Below, piece by piece: positions 54,704 through 62,899 of a stretch of DNA of 64,000 nt (position 1 is its first letter; each line of letters opens with the position of its first letter). The DNA is from Firmicutes bacterium HGW-Firmicutes-16 (GTDB taxonomy: Bacteria; Bacillota; Clostridia; Oscillospirales; Oscillospiraceae): contig PGZZ01000002.1 of assembly GCA_002841545.1 (NCBI GenBank), forward strand, positions 62,001-126,000. The letters are read 5' to 3'. Below the pieces are notes generated by a model. It was not told the DNA's origin, did no database searches, and saw nothing but the letters and a program-made list of their open reading frames with translations. The translations under genes and the position numbers were made by a program.

Positions 54704-55413
54704 TTTCCGACCTCCGATGCTTTCCCCTCGGTGATTTCAAAGAAAAGCTCTTCTAGGCTCTTTTCATTTTCTCCGCCGGGAGTGTTGTATTTCGTGGCGG
54801 CAAAGCTGCCGTTCACCATAATATGTGCAACGTCCCAAAAGTTCTCGACGCTGTCCAGCATATGTGTGCTGATTAGCAGCGCACAGCCCTGAGCCTTGAG
54901 CTCTGAAAACATATTTTTAATTTCTTTGATTGCGTGCGGATCGAGTCCAATAAGCGGCTCATCGAAGATTATTACACGCGGTCTGTGAAGAAGTGTACAG
55001 CAGATTGATAGCTTTTGCTGCATGCCCTTTGAAAGCTCCTTGCCTACCTTGTCCTTTTTATCCATCATTTCAAAGCGCTCAAGAAGGTACTTGTCATATC
55101 CGTCGTCAGGCAGGCGGTAGGCACGGCGTATAAATTCCATATGCTCCGAAACCGTCAAAAGGTCATAGACGGCGGGCATTTCGGGCACATAACCTATGAG
55201 ACCTTTTGCCTCGACCGATTTGTTGTCGAAGCCTCCGATTTCAATTTTGCCTTCAAATCTGAGAAGTCCTGCAATTGACTTAATTATAGTCGACTTGCCT
55301 GCACCATTCGGCCCGACTAAAACGGCAATTTGTCCGCTTTCGACTGAAAAGGAAATGTCGTTATTCGCAAGCAGCTTCCCGTATTTTTTTGTAACGTGCT
55401 CAACTTTTAGCAT
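54700..55413 (-). CDS. ABC transporter ATP-binding protein
   Basis: 237 aa. Walker A VGPNGAGKST, Q-loop GYVPEMP, signature LSKGMQQKLSICC, Walker B VIIFDEPLIGLDP, H-loop ISTHML. The signature begins LSKG rather than LSGG. This is the ABC-2-type exporter class. Ribosome site AAGGAG. It is divergent from ilvE. Confidence 0.93.
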   Translation of the reverse strand: MLKVEHVTKKYGKLLANNDISFSVESGQIAVLVGPNGAGKSTIIKSIAGLLRFEGKIEIGGFDNKSVEAKGLIGYVPEMPAVYDLLTVSEHMEFIRRAYRLPDDGYDKYLLERFEMMDKKDKVGKELSKGMQQKLSICCTLLHRPRVIIFDEPLIGLDPHAIKEIKNMFSELKAQGCALLISTHMLDSVENFWDVAHIMVNGSFAATKYNTPGGENEKSLEELFFEITEGKASEVGK

Positions 55414-55588
55414 TATTGTTCTCCTTAAAAATAGTCATGATGTTCGTATCATTTGACTTATTATAATATATTGAAATTGATTGTTCAACATATCACAAGA
55501 AATATTGCCTATTAATCCAAAAAGTGTTATCGATTTAAAACGCAAAACTACGTATTTTACAAATATTTCTTGAGCTGATATTTATATC

Positions 55589-55616
55589 TTGATAAATACC
55601 GCAAGAATGATAAAAT
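55589..55616 (+). promoter_or_regulatory. Promoter of ilvE
   Basis: TTGATA (55589-55594), 16-base spacer, TAAAAT (55611-55616), about 50 bases before the start. Confidence 0.55.
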
Positions 55617-55666
55617 CTTTAGTTAAATACCAAACAAATTATTAATTGAAAGAGAGCGTGATCCAA

Positions 55667-56734
55667 GTGGAGAAAATCACAATCGAAAAGGCCGCCGTTT
55701 TGAAGGATAAGCCTTCGCTTAACGGAATTCCTTTCGGAAAGTATTTTTCCGACCATATGTTTATTATGGATTATGATGAAGGCAAGGGCTGGCACGATCC
55801 GCAAGTCGTACCCTATGCTGATTTTTCGCTCTCTCCCGCCGCTGTTGTCTTTCACTACGCGCAGGAGATTTTTGAGGGAATGAAGGCCTACCGCAGCCCC
55901 AAGGGAGAAGTATTGCTGTTCCGTCCTCTCGAAAATGCCAGAAGAATGAACAGCTCCGCTGAACGCATGTGCATTCCTCAGATACCCGAGGATATTTTTA
56001 TGGAGGGCCTGAAAGCTCTTGTTGAACTAGACCAGGACTGGGTTCCCGGAGCTCCAGAGACCTCACTTTATATACGGCCATTCACAATAGCGACAGCGCC
56101 GCAGCTCGGCGTGCACGCCTCGTCCAGCTATAGGTTTGCAATCATTACCTGCCCGGTGGGAAGCTATTACCCAGAGGGACTCAATCCCACGCGCATAATG
56201 ATTGAGAGTAACGATGTGCGTGCGGTACGCGGCGGAACCGGTACAGCCAAATGCGGCGGCAACTACGCCGCCTCCATGCGCGCCGGAATAAACGCAGAAA
56301 AACAGGGATATAGTCAGGTGCTCTGGCTCGACGGCGTTAATAGACGCAACATTGAAGAGGTCGGAGCCATGAACGTAATGTTCATAATCGGCGGTAAGAT
56401 AATAACTCCCGCGCTTACAGGCAGCGTTCTGCCAGGCATCACTCGCAAATCCTGCATTGAGCTGCTTGAAACCTGGGGCTATGAGGTTGAAGAGCGCGAG
56501 CTGCCTGCAGAGGAGCTTATAAAGGCCGCAGAGAGCGGAACTCTCGAGGAAGCTTGGGGAACAGGCACCGCAGCAGTCATTTCGCCCATTGGTGAAATCG
56601 CCTTTGAAGGTAAACGGCACGAAATTGGCGGAAACCGAATCGGGACTGTAACACAAAAGCTCTACGATACTTTAACAGGCATACAGTGGGGGAAAGTAGA
56701 GGATAAATTCGGGTGGTCAATAAAAGTCTGCTAG
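55667..56734 (+). CDS. ilvE: Branched-chain amino acid aminotransferase
   Basis: 355 aa, class IV PLP enzyme. FGKYFSDHMFIMDYDEGKGW, YAQEIFEGMKAYRS, LFRPLENARRMNSSAERM, SLYIRPFTIAT, GGTGTAKCGGNYAAS with the PLP lysine, EEVGAMNVMFI and GTGTAAVISPIGEI. Interconverts Leu, Ile and Val with their 2-oxo acids. GTG 55667 with AGAGAG upstream is preferred; TTG 55646 is in frame without a ribosome site. The next gene overlaps its end by 22 bases. Confidence 0.96.
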   Translation: MEKITIEKAAVLKDKPSLNGIPFGKYFSDHMFIMDYDEGKGWHDPQVVPYADFSLSPAAVVFHYAQEIFEGMKAYRSPKGEVLLFRPLENARRMNSSAERMCIPQIPEDIFMEGLKALVELDQDWVPGAPETSLYIRPFTIATAPQLGVHASSSYRFAIITCPVGSYYPEGLNPTRIMIESNDVRAVRGGTGTAKCGGNYAASMRAGINAEKQGYSQVLWLDGVNRRNIEEVGAMNVMFIIGGKIITPALTGSVLPGITRKSCIELLETWGYEVEERELPAEELIKAAESGTLEEAWGTGTAAVISPIGEIAFEGKRHEIGGNRIGTVTQKLYDTLTGIQWGKVEDKFGWSIKVC

Positions 56735-57600
56735 AAAACATCACTGCAATGGCGATTTACGGCACGATTAGTCTGGTTGTGAAAAACATTGCCGTCTCTT
56801 CGGGTGAAATCGCTTTCTGGCGAGTCGCAATAGCGCTTACTGCCATACTTATATATAAGCTTATTAGACGCGAGAAGATACCGTTCAATCAGGCGAAAGC
56901 AGATATATTTTGGCTTGCGTTGTCAGGTATCGCTATGGGTTTTGACTGGATTCTTTTTTTCGAGGCATTGAAATATGCCAGTGTTTCAGTTACGACGCTT
57001 AGCTATTATTTCTGTCCTGTTCTGCTGATGATACTATCGCCTATAGTTTTCAAGGAGAGTCTCACGTTGCAAAAGGTCTTGTGCTTTGTAATGGCAACTG
57101 TGGGTCTGGTGCTTATCATCGGCGCCAGGTCGAGCGGAGGCAATAAAGAAATCATCGGCATAGCTCTGGCGCTTGCAGCGGCTTTCGCATACGCCTTTAT
57201 CATCATAATTGCAAAGAGAATAAAGTCTGTCGAAGGCATCGATAAGACCATCTTTCAGTTTTTCGCGGCAATTGTTGTTCTCGCCGTATATGTGCCGCTG
57301 ACTACGGGTTTCCATGCGTCGGAGCTCCCTTCAAAAGGTCTAATTTGTCTCGGTATTCTGGGGCTGGTACATACCGCCTTTGCCTATTGTCTGTATTTTA
57401 CGTCCATAGGTAAACTTCCGGGACAGAAGGTTGCGCTTCTGGGTTACATTGACCCGCTTATCGCCGTCATCGTTTCAGTAGCATTTCTGCGCGAAACAAT
57501 TACACTTTGGCAGCTCGTCGGTGGCGCAATGATAATCGGCTTCACTATTTTGAACGAGCTTGGTGAAGCGAAACAGGCAAAAGCCTTGACACAAACCTAA
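56713..57600 (+). CDS. EamA/DMT-family transporter
   Basis: 295 aa, GTG start inside the end of ilvE. Ten membrane segments in two EamA repeats (MAIYGTISLVVKNIAVSSGE and GLVHTAFAYCLYFTSIGKLP). Conserved Pro and Glu near the end of each repeat (LSPIVFKESLTLQ, VAFLRETITLWQ). EamA proteins usually export metabolites or amino acids. Coupling to ilvE suggests a branched-chain amino or oxo acid (inference). Confidence 0.88.
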   Translation: MVNKSLLENITAMAIYGTISLVVKNIAVSSGEIAFWRVAIALTAILIYKLIRREKIPFNQAKADIFWLALSGIAMGFDWILFFEALKYASVSVTTLSYYFCPVLLMILSPIVFKESLTLQKVLCFVMATVGLVLIIGARSSGGNKEIIGIALALAAAFAYAFIIIIAKRIKSVEGIDKTIFQFFAAIVVLAVYVPLTTGFHASELPSKGLICLGILGLVHTAFAYCLYFTSIGKLPGQKVALLGYIDPLIAVIVSVAFLRETITLWQLVGGAMIIGFTILNELGEAKQAKALTQT

Positions 57601-57608
57601 TAAATAAG

Positions 57609-57648
57609 AAAAATCCCGCAGACCAAAGAGCCTGCGGGATTTTTTTTA
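57609..57648. terminator. Bidirectional terminator between EamA gene and acyl-CoA ligase
   Basis: A 13-bp stem AAAAATCCCGCAG/CTGCGGGATTTTT, 10-base loop, T-run. Confidence 0.87.
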
Positions 57649-59295
57649 TTTCGAGGTACCGGTCTGAAGTGAAACGATGTCGGTACTGCCGTATTTTTTT
57701 CTGAGCACAGGTTTTTCAATTTTACCCGTCGGATTGCGCGGAATCTTGTCAAATATAATCTCGCGCGGACGTTTGTAGCGGGGAAGATCCAGACAAAACT
57801 CGTTAATCTCGTCCTCAGTTGCGGTGACATCCGGCTTAAGCTCGATTATCGCGCAGGCAATTTCACCGAGACGCGGATGAGGTCTTCCGATAACCGCAAC
57901 GTCCTTTATCTTGATGTTCTTGCGTAGGTAATCTTCAATCTGGACCGGATAGAGATTCTCACCGCCCATTATGATAACATCCTTTTTGCGGTCTACAAGC
58001 CAGATAAAGCCGTCCTCGTCAAGGCGCGCCATATCACCCGTCCACAGCCAGCCATCAGGTGAGAGGGATTCACGGGTCGCTTCCTCGTTTTTGTAGTAGC
58101 AGGTCATAACGCCAGGACCGCGAACGGCAAGCTCACCGACTTCGCCGCGAGGAAGCTCGTTCTTTTCGGGATCGACGACCTTAGTCTCCCATCCGAAGCC
58201 GGGAACGCCGATTGCGCCGACCTTGTGCGTGTTCTCGACTCCCAGATGTACGCAGCCGGGGCCAATTGATTCCGAAAGACCATAATTTGTGTCGTACTCG
58301 TGGTGCGGGAAATAAGCCTTCCAGCGGTTAATGAGAGCAGGGGGAACAGGCTGCGCTCCGATGTGCATCAGACGCCATTCGGAAAGGTCGTAATCAGAGA
58401 GCTTAAGTTCGCCACTGTCAAGCGCATCCACAATGTCCTGTGCCCACGGAACAAGAAGCCATACATTCGTCGCGTGCTCCTGTGCAGCAGTTTGCAATAT
58501 CCATTTGGGGCTGATGCCGCGAAGAATAACCGCCTTGCTCCCTGAAAGGAGGCTGCCGAACCAATGCATTTTTGCGCCAGTATGGTAGAGCGGCGGCATA
58601 CAGAGAAAACAGTCTCCGCGCTTTTGACCGTGGTGCTTCTGCTCCGCAATCGCCGCATGAGTAAGGCTCAGGTGCTTGTGCAGGATTGCCTTTGGAAAAC
58701 CGGTCGTGCCGGATGAAAAGTAGATTGCCCCATAGTCGTCCTCAGTTATTTCCATATGCGGTTTACGGCTGGAACAATAGGACATGAAGGTGTAGTAGCT
58801 CTCGGCCCACTCGGGGCACACGGAACCGACATAATAGAGTTTTCTTATCTTCGGGATGTCGTCTTTGATTTCGTTCATTCGACCAACGAACTCGTTTCCA
58901 AAAACAAGAAGAGAGCAGTCGGCTAGATTAAGACAGTATTTTATCTCATCTGCGGTGTAACGATAGTTGAGCGGCACGGCAAGCGCTCCCGCTTTTAGAA
59001 CACCAAAATAGACTGGCAGCCATTCAAGACTGTTCATCATCAGAATTCCGACTTTATCGCCTTTTTGGACGCCGTTCGCGAGCAGTAGATGGGCAAAACG
59101 GTTAGCGCGGCAGTCAAAATCCATCCACGATAATTCCCGCCTGTAGGTATTCTCCTGATAGTTAATATCAACAAGAGCAAACTCTGTCCATGATGTCTGC
59201 GCAATGCTGTTCTCGTGCTCGGGGTTAATCTCAACGAGAGCGCTCTCGTTCGGATACAGCCTTGCGTTGCGCTCCAAAAGTTCTGTAATCGGCAT
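57646..59295 (-). CDS. Acyl-CoA ligase (AMP-forming), T-box controlled
   Basis: 549 aa. ANL superfamily: AMP-binding IYFSSGTTGFPKAILHKH, CMPPLYHTGAKMHWFG, TNYGLSESIGPGCVHLG, WLWTGDMARLDEDGFIWLVDRKKD and the C-terminal lysine in NPTGKIEKPVLRKK. It adenylates a carboxylic acid and transfers it to CoA. The sequence is of the fatty-acid/carboxylate type; the acid cannot be named. The start at 59295 has AAGGAG upstream; 59367 is in frame but lies inside the leader. A T-box riboswitch precedes it and suggests an amino-acid-linked substrate. Confidence 0.88.
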   Translation of the reverse strand: MPITELLERNARLYPNESALVEINPEHENSIAQTSWTEFALVDINYQENTYRRELSWMDFDCRANRFAHLLLANGVQKGDKVGILMMNSLEWLPVYFGVLKAGALAVPLNYRYTADEIKYCLNLADCSLLVFGNEFVGRMNEIKDDIPKIRKLYYVGSVCPEWAESYYTFMSYCSSRKPHMEITEDDYGAIYFSSGTTGFPKAILHKHLSLTHAAIAEQKHHGQKRGDCFLCMPPLYHTGAKMHWFGSLLSGSKAVILRGISPKWILQTAAQEHATNVWLLVPWAQDIVDALDSGELKLSDYDLSEWRLMHIGAQPVPPALINRWKAYFPHHEYDTNYGLSESIGPGCVHLGVENTHKVGAIGVPGFGWETKVVDPEKNELPRGEVGELAVRGPGVMTCYYKNEEATRESLSPDGWLWTGDMARLDEDGFIWLVDRKKDVIIMGGENLYPVQIEDYLRKNIKIKDVAVIGRPHPRLGEIACAIIELKPDVTATEDEINEFCLDLPRYKRPREIIFDKIPRNPTGKIEKPVLRKKYGSTDIVSLQTGTSK

Positions 59296-59315
59296 AAAAC
59301 CACTCCTTATAAATA

Positions 59316-59613
59316 AAATAAACGCCCTTCGGAAAATCCGAAGGGCGAAGAAAATTCGCGGTACCACCTTGGTTCGCAGCTCGCTTGCGCAAAGCCGCCT
59401 TTATAGCTCTCTTCCATCACGCATTATGCGCGCCGTGCAAAGAGCCGACTCGTTAACGGGTGTCACCCGTCACATCCTACTCGAAACTCTTTCAGTGTGA
59501 AGCTAAAGGATGTATTCGCCGAAATTTCCCGTGCGCCTCTCATCAAACGGCTGCTTTCTGTACGGTTCAGTATCGGATACTTCTTCCTCATTATCGCTTT
59601 TATGTGTTAAATT
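59316..59613 (-). ncRNA. T-box riboswitch upstream of acyl-CoA ligase
   Basis: On the minus strand the conserved T-box AACCAAGGTGGTACCGCG lies at 59374-59357, followed by the terminator CGCCCTTCGGA/TCCGAAGGGCG at 59347-59323 and a T-rich tail. Upstream, AGGA (59588-59585) pairs with TCCT (59510-59507) at the base of stem I, with the loop-E halves AGTA (59581-59578) and GAA (59517-59515). The codon after GAA is TAC (59514-59512), followed by A, so the specifier reads Tyr. UGGU pairs with an ACCA tRNA end. T-boxes sense uncharged tRNA and switch genes on when the amino acid is short. Family assignment is strong; the specifier is my own folding. Confidence 0.9.
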
Positions 59614-59619
59614 ATCGTA

Positions 59620-59648
59620 ATCATATTATAAGCCTAAATATATGTCAA
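59620..59648 (-). promoter_or_regulatory. Promoter of T-box/acyl-CoA ligase unit
   Basis: Minus strand: TTGACA (59648-59643), 17-base spacer, TATGAT (59625-59620). The gap 59649-59743 to the LysR gene shows nothing else. Confidence 0.75.
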
Positions 59649-59743
59649 GCCCAAAGTCTAAATATCGTCACTTCATACAATGAATTGATAGGTCATCAAC
59701 ACCTCAACAGTGCAACAAACTAACAAGCAAGATAAGTCTATGG

Positions 59744-60655
59744 CTAAATATTACCATAAGCCATGTTTTTGAATTCATCCAAAAACTGAACGACGAAGTT
59801 TTTGAAGTCGGCACCCGCCGCCCCCGCGCAGGGCATTGTGTTATATGTAACACCTATGTATGCGTAGGTTTCCGGAATGTCTACGTCCACACAGTACTGC
59901 TTAAGCTCTGGATTTGAGTATAGCTGCCACCGGGGAATAATCGCGTAGCCCATGCCGTCCCTAACGCTGCGAATTATCAGGTTCATGTCGTTCGATTCAC
60001 AGACAATTTGAGGGCGGAAATCGTATTTTTTGAACGCTTGTTCGATATTAATCCGAAGTCCCGTACCCTTTGATGTCGTTATCAGTTTTTCGTTTTTTAT
60101 GTCGTCAAAGGCCACCGTGTCTCGTCCTATAAGAGGATGCCCCGGCGGAAGCAGTATGCTGCACCGCTCACAGAGAACCAAGTCGGTTTTCAGCCCCTTG
60201 AGGGGGTCGTCAGTCAGCGGGGGAGAACAGAAGGCGAAATCCGCTTCACCTGCAGCAAGTGCGTCCATAATATCTTTAATGGTAGCAAATTCAATTGCAA
60301 TTGTATAATCGGGATATTTCTTTCTGAAAGCCATAATAAGCTCGGGCGAATACGAGCTCATGTTGCAAAGAATTGATATGCTTTTATCGTGTCTGTCCAG
60401 CATGGCGCCTATCTCGGTATTGAGTTCGTCAAAGTCAGCGAGGACTTTTTTTGCGTGCCTAAAAAAGGTCTCACCATTTTCGTTGAGGCGGATCTTTCTA
60501 CCGACATTGTCAAAGAGAGAAAGCCCGATTTCTTTCTCAAGGTTTGATATGACTCTGGTGAGAAAGGGCTGTGAAACTCCAAGCTTTTCCGCCGCCCTTG
60601 TAACGTGCTCCATTTCCGCAGTCATACAGAAAAAGCGTAAATCTCTGATATCCAT
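59744..60655 (-). CDS. LysR-family transcriptional regulator (copy 2)
   Basis: 303 aa. N-terminal winged helix-turn-helix MDIRDLRFFCMTAEMEHVTR, AAEKLGVSQPFLTRVISNLE, GLSLFDNVGRKIRL; then an effector domain (about 90-300) with DFAFCSPPLTDDPL and VRDGMGYAIIPRW. It is clearly paralogous to the LysR gene just upstream on the same strand. LysR proteins normally control a nearby gene; the acyl-CoA ligase downstream or a divergent target are candidates. Ribosome site GGAGG. Confidence 0.93.
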   Translation of the reverse strand: MDIRDLRFFCMTAEMEHVTRAAEKLGVSQPFLTRVISNLEKEIGLSLFDNVGRKIRLNENGETFFRHAKKVLADFDELNTEIGAMLDRHDKSISILCNMSSYSPELIMAFRKKYPDYTIAIEFATIKDIMDALAAGEADFAFCSPPLTDDPLKGLKTDLVLCERCSILLPPGHPLIGRDTVAFDDIKNEKLITTSKGTGLRINIEQAFKKYDFRPQIVCESNDMNLIIRSVRDGMGYAIIPRWQLYSNPELKQYCVDVDIPETYAYIGVTYNTMPCAGAAGADFKNFVVQFLDEFKNMAYGNI

Positions 60656-60705
60656 AGAATCCTCCGGATTTTCGGATTAAATAAGTATTTTATCCAGGTT
60701 GTTAA

Positions 60706-61623
60706 TTACAAGGTCGGGTTTACCGTAATCTTCTCCTGCAGCTTTTTAAAGTAATCACGGCTGAAGCTTAGAAAATCGTCCATGTTTCTGTTTTCAACCG
60801 ATAGCTTGTTATAGCTCAGACCCATGTTTCCGAACCTATCGTTACTGTCGATATCGATGCAGTATATGCTCAGTTCAGGATATTTCGCAAGAACCGAGTA
60901 AGAAATAAATGCATAGCCCAGACCGCTCAAAACAGCCTGTATTATAAGGTTCACGTCGTGCGTTTCGCAAACTATTTTCGGTCTTACCGAGTACTTTTCA
61001 AATACATAATCGACATGATTCCGCATAGCGCCGCCCTTGGACGCGGTAACGAGCCTTTCACCCTGAAGCTCTTCAAATTTAATCGACTTTCGCTTGAGCA
61101 TCGGATGCCCGGGAGGAAAGATTACACAGGCGGTGTCGTGAAACACAACTTCTGTGACTATGTTTTTTGAAATGTCCTCGTCGATTGCGGGATCGCAGAG
61201 AACGAAATCCGCAGCGCCAGTAATAAGAGCCTCAAGCATTTCTTTTTTTGTCGCATAGGCAAGCTTGAGCGAATAGTTCGCGTTTTTCTTTTGAAATTCG
61301 ACTATCATACCGTGCGCGTGCGCCTCAGTATTGCACAAGAGCGAAATCGTTCTTAGATTTTGCTCCTGAACAAAGTCCATTTCGGTAAAAAGGTTGTCAA
61401 CCTCCGCAAGTACCTTTTTTGCGTTGCGGTAGAATACCTCGCCGTTGCCGTTGAGCTTTATTTTTCTGCCTACCTTGTCAAAGAGCTGGGTACCGAATTC
61501 ATCTTCAAGCTGGCCGATGATTTTCGTCAGATAGGGTTGAGCAATTCCGAGAATTTCCGCGGCTTTTGAAACGTGCTCAAGTTCGGCAGTCAGGCAAAAG
61601 TATTTTAGATCCCGTATATCCAT
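60706..61623 (-). CDS. LysR-family transcriptional regulator (copy 1)
   Basis: 305 aa. MDIRDLKYFCLTAELEHVSK, AAEILGIAQPYLTKIIGQLE, FGTQLFDKVGRKIKLNGNGEVF; effector domain with ADFVLCDPAIDEDI, CVIFPPGHPMLKRK and LSGLGYAFISYSVL. The layout and wording follow its neighbour closely, so the pair arose by duplication, but the effector domains differ (AHAHGMIVEFQ here). 50 bases separate the two. Ribosome site GGGAGG. It is divergent from pstS. Confidence 0.93.
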   Translation of the reverse strand: MDIRDLKYFCLTAELEHVSKAAEILGIAQPYLTKIIGQLEDEFGTQLFDKVGRKIKLNGNGEVFYRNAKKVLAEVDNLFTEMDFVQEQNLRTISLLCNTEAHAHGMIVEFQKKNANYSLKLAYATKKEMLEALITGAADFVLCDPAIDEDISKNIVTEVVFHDTACVIFPPGHPMLKRKSIKFEELQGERLVTASKGGAMRNHVDYVFEKYSVRPKIVCETHDVNLIIQAVLSGLGYAFISYSVLAKYPELSIYCIDIDSNDRFGNMGLSYNKLSVENRNMDDFLSFSRDYFKKLQEKITVNPTL

Positions 61624-61830
61624 GAAAACCTCCCATATAAAGTCAGGTCTTCTAACTCCCTATTTTTCAATATCGTAACATAAAATACTAGTTCATGCTA
61701 TAAAAATATCAATAAATTATGACTTTTTTATATAATTGACTATTCGTTAATATAAATTGTTATTATTAGCAAATTCCGATAACTGATTATGCGCTATTAT
61801 TTGAGTGGCGAATCAAAGAAGATTGGCGGC

Positions 61831-61907
61831 TTTACAACTTTACATATTCTTTACGTATTTTTGAAGGAATCGTGGTAGTGACTTTGTTTCAACGAATTTA
61901 TTATGAT
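61831..61907 (+). promoter_or_regulatory. Pho-box-like repeats and promoter of pstS
   Basis: TTTACA (61839), TTTACG (61850) and a weaker TTGAAG (61861) are spaced at 11 bases, with an extra TTTACA at 61831. PhoP of Gram-positives binds TTAACA/TTTACA-like repeats at this spacing. A -35-like GTGACT (61878-61883), an 18-base spacer and TATGAT (61902-61907) follow. The rest of the 339-base gap (61624-61962) is AT-rich and shows nothing else. Confidence 0.6.
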
Positions 61908-61962
61908 AACAGAACAAATAATAAACAGAGTATTTCAAAAATGTAAATTAAGGAGAAAATTC

Positions 61963-62823
61963 ATGAAAAAAATTATTACGATTGCTCTTGCAGCTGTACT
62001 GTGCCTGGCACTTTTTGCAGGTTGCTCTTCAACAAAGGAACCTGAGACCTCTCCCTCTGCGGCAGCTTCCGCAGTTCCCACCGAAGAAGCTCTTTCCGGA
62101 ACGGTTTCCGCTAACGGCTCCACCTCAATGGAAAAAGTAATCGCGGCTCTCAGCGAAGCTTTTATGGCAAAATATCCCGATGTAACGGTTACTTATGACG
62201 CAACCGGCTCAGGCGCCGGAATTACCGCCGCAACAGACGGAACTGCTGATATCGGTCTTGCCAGCCGTAATCTTAAAGCCGAAGAGACCGGTCTCGACGC
62301 AACTGTCATCGCAATTGACGGTATCGCAATCGTCATAAATAAGGCTAACACCGTAACAGACCTTACGCTTGAGCAGATAGCCGGTCTTGCTAAGGGCGAA
62401 ATCACCAACTGGAAAGATGTCGGCGGACCGGATTCTCCCGTAGTGTTTGTAGGCCGCGAAGCCGGCTCCGGCACACGCGACGGCTTTGAGTCTATAGTCG
62501 GCGTAGCGGAAGATTGCAAGTACGAGCAGGAACTTACCTCCACAGGAGCTATAATCGCGGCCGTTGCGTCAAATGAAAACGCTTTTGGTTACGCATCACT
62601 CTCCGCTGTCAAAGAAACGGTTACAAAAATCAAGGTCGCCGGTGTTGAATGCACAGAAGCGACTGTCCTAGACGGAAGCTACAAGCTCCAGAGAAACTTC
62701 AATATCATCACCAAGCAGGGGACGCAGCCCTCCGCGGCGGTTAAGGCTTTCATCGAATACGCAAAGAGCACCGATGCAGCATCCATAATCGAAAAGGCCG
62801 GAGCAATCTATCCCGCTAAATAA
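61963..62823 (+). CDS. pstS: Phosphate-binding lipoprotein PstS
   Basis: 286 aa. Lipoprotein signal MKKIITIALAAVLCLALFAGC with Cys21. PBP-like phosphate domain: ANGSTSMEKVIAALSEAF, VTVTYDATGSGAGITAATDG, ADIGLASRNLKAEE, FVGREAGSGTRDGFESIVG and GYASLSAVKETV. The Ser/Thr/Asp and Arg-x-x-G-S-G-T-R residues hold phosphate. Start 61963 has AAGGAG; the frame from 61903 begins inside the -10 box. Confidence 0.95.
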   Translation: MKKIITIALAAVLCLALFAGCSSTKEPETSPSAAASAVPTEEALSGTVSANGSTSMEKVIAALSEAFMAKYPDVTVTYDATGSGAGITAATDGTADIGLASRNLKAEETGLDATVIAIDGIAIVINKANTVTDLTLEQIAGLAKGEITNWKDVGGPDSPVVFVGREAGSGTRDGFESIVGVAEDCKYEQELTSTGAIIAAVASNENAFGYASLSAVKETVTKIKVAGVECTEATVLDGSYKLQRNFNIITKQGTQPSAAVKAFIEYAKSTDAASIIEKAGAIYPAK

Positions 62824-62837
62824 GAAGGTCGTAAGAC

Positions 62838-62867
62838 AAGGGGGACTTCACCTTTGGAGTCCCCTTT
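62838..62867 (+). terminator. Hairpin between pstS and pstC
   Basis: Stem AAGGGGGACT (one bulged G) with AGTCCCCTT, loop TCACCTTTGG, short T3 tail. Probably a leaky attenuator that keeps pstS expression above the permease. Confidence 0.55.
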
Positions 62868-62899
62868 GAGTGCTTCTTAAAAAGCGGACGGAGGTCAAT

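Noticed and set aside
748-62867. Many long inverted repeats that could suggest a repeat family or CRISPR.
   Set aside because: Each has a different sequence and sits at a gene end, so they are individual terminators; no spaced direct repeats were seen.
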